Below, piece after piece: positions 63,902 through 64,000 of a stretch of 64,000 nucleotides of DNA. The notes under the pieces were generated by a model, which saw only the letters and a program-made list of their open reading frames with translations, was not told where the DNA came from and made no database searches. Source of the DNA: Bordetella parapertussis (lineage in GTDB: Bacteria > Bacteroidota > Bacteroidia > Chitinophagales > Chitinophagaceae); assembly GCA_943331005.2 (NCBI GenBank), contig CALQJX020000001.1, positions 293,697-357,696 of the forward strand, given 5' to 3'. A program made the translations under genes and the position numbers. Each line of letters starts with the position of its first letter. Positions within the stretch are counted from its first letter, which is position 1.

Positions 63902-63977
63902 GGCAGTTACAAACTGCCGTCTTGCGTGAGGCACGGGTTGTCAGGCGCACTAAACCTACGCGCCAAACCCGCGCCAG
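63902..63977 (+). repeat. Second palindromic repeat family, copy C
   Basis: Begins with a perfect hairpin GGCAGTT-ACA-AACTGCC, then CGTCTTGCGTGAGGCACGGG and AAACCTACGCGCCAAACCCG. It lies 9 bp upstream of the RAYT start and is inverted relative to copy B, so the gene is bracketed by facing repeats. Confidence 0.85.
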
Positions 63978-64000
63978 AATACAATTAAGCAATTTTTTCA

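Noticed and set aside
1..64000. CRISPR array, tRNA or rRNA genes
   Set aside because: No regularly spaced direct repeats and no tRNA-like cloverleaf or rRNA segments were recognised; the repeated sequences are palindromic REP-like units.

Overview
The window is chromosomal DNA of a Bacteroidota bacterium, most likely in or near the Chitinophagaceae. This rests on several things seen in the sequence: promoters with a TAnnTTTG -7 box and no obvious Shine-Dalgarno sequences, a carB that ends without the C-terminal allosteric domain, a protein with a C-terminal type 9 secretion sorting domain, EGF-like lipoproteins, an mreBCD cluster, and large-subunit-poor intergenic spacing. Most genes are housekeeping: thyA, a UbiD-family decarboxylase, a DEAD-box helicase, a LutB-like iron-sulfur protein, pepF, radA, pheS, mreBCD, carB, dxs and a sodium/solute symporter.

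The most interesting content is a nearly complete set of contractile-tailed phage structural genes split into two blocks. Block 1 (8458-13815) holds small and large terminase, a gp36-like head completion protein, a DUF935 portal and a neck-like protein. Block 2 (29219-41536) holds a fused prohead protease/scaffold, the major capsid protein, three unknown small proteins, tail sheath, tube, a tail assembly chaperone with a probable -1 frameshift, a short tape-measure candidate, hub, spike, gp25-like, LysM, J-like and I-like baseplate proteins and a fibre. Fifteen kilobases of ordinary chromosomal genes separate the blocks. No integrase, transposase, repressor, replication or recognisable lysis gene accompanies them, and the terminase keeps its ATPase and nuclease residues. 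The two blocks start with promoters that share three sequence elements at identical spacing (a distal TCTATGATA, a TAAAAA/TTG -33 region, and an unusual ATCACCTTTGTG -7 region). I infer a domesticated, co-regulated DNA-packaging particle, that is, a gene transfer agent-like element. That is a hypothesis, and an old rearranged Mu-like prophage remnant is the main alternative.

The window edges carry mobile-element material. At 663-1624 a REP-associated tyrosine transposase gene (RAYT) is flanked by inverted pairs of palindromic repeats. At 61965-63977 a second RAYT is flanked by a different palindromic family, next to an AT-rich island with two small two-helix membrane proteins. A roughly 290 bp dispersed repeat occurs once near each end, at 3968-4260 and, inverted, at 61600-61895. 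Two toxin-antitoxin modules are present: an AbiE-type pair (2297-3846) and a ParE/antitoxin pair (23494-24026) whose toxin has an in-frame stop.

Other regions: 4.4-8.2 kb has thyA, lipoproteins and a TPR protein; 13.9-28.9 kb is metabolic and repair genes; 41.5-47.4 kb has mreDCB and, divergently, carB; 47.4-50.5 kb has a T9SS cargo, a thioesterase and an inactive M16 homologue; 50.6-53.8 kb has a membrane-anchored receiver and a TPR hybrid kinase that probably form one phosphorelay; 54.3-61.6 kb has dxs, PH-like membrane proteins, a methyltransferase, a LOG-family protein, a symporter, an outer-membrane protein and a Nudix hydrolase.
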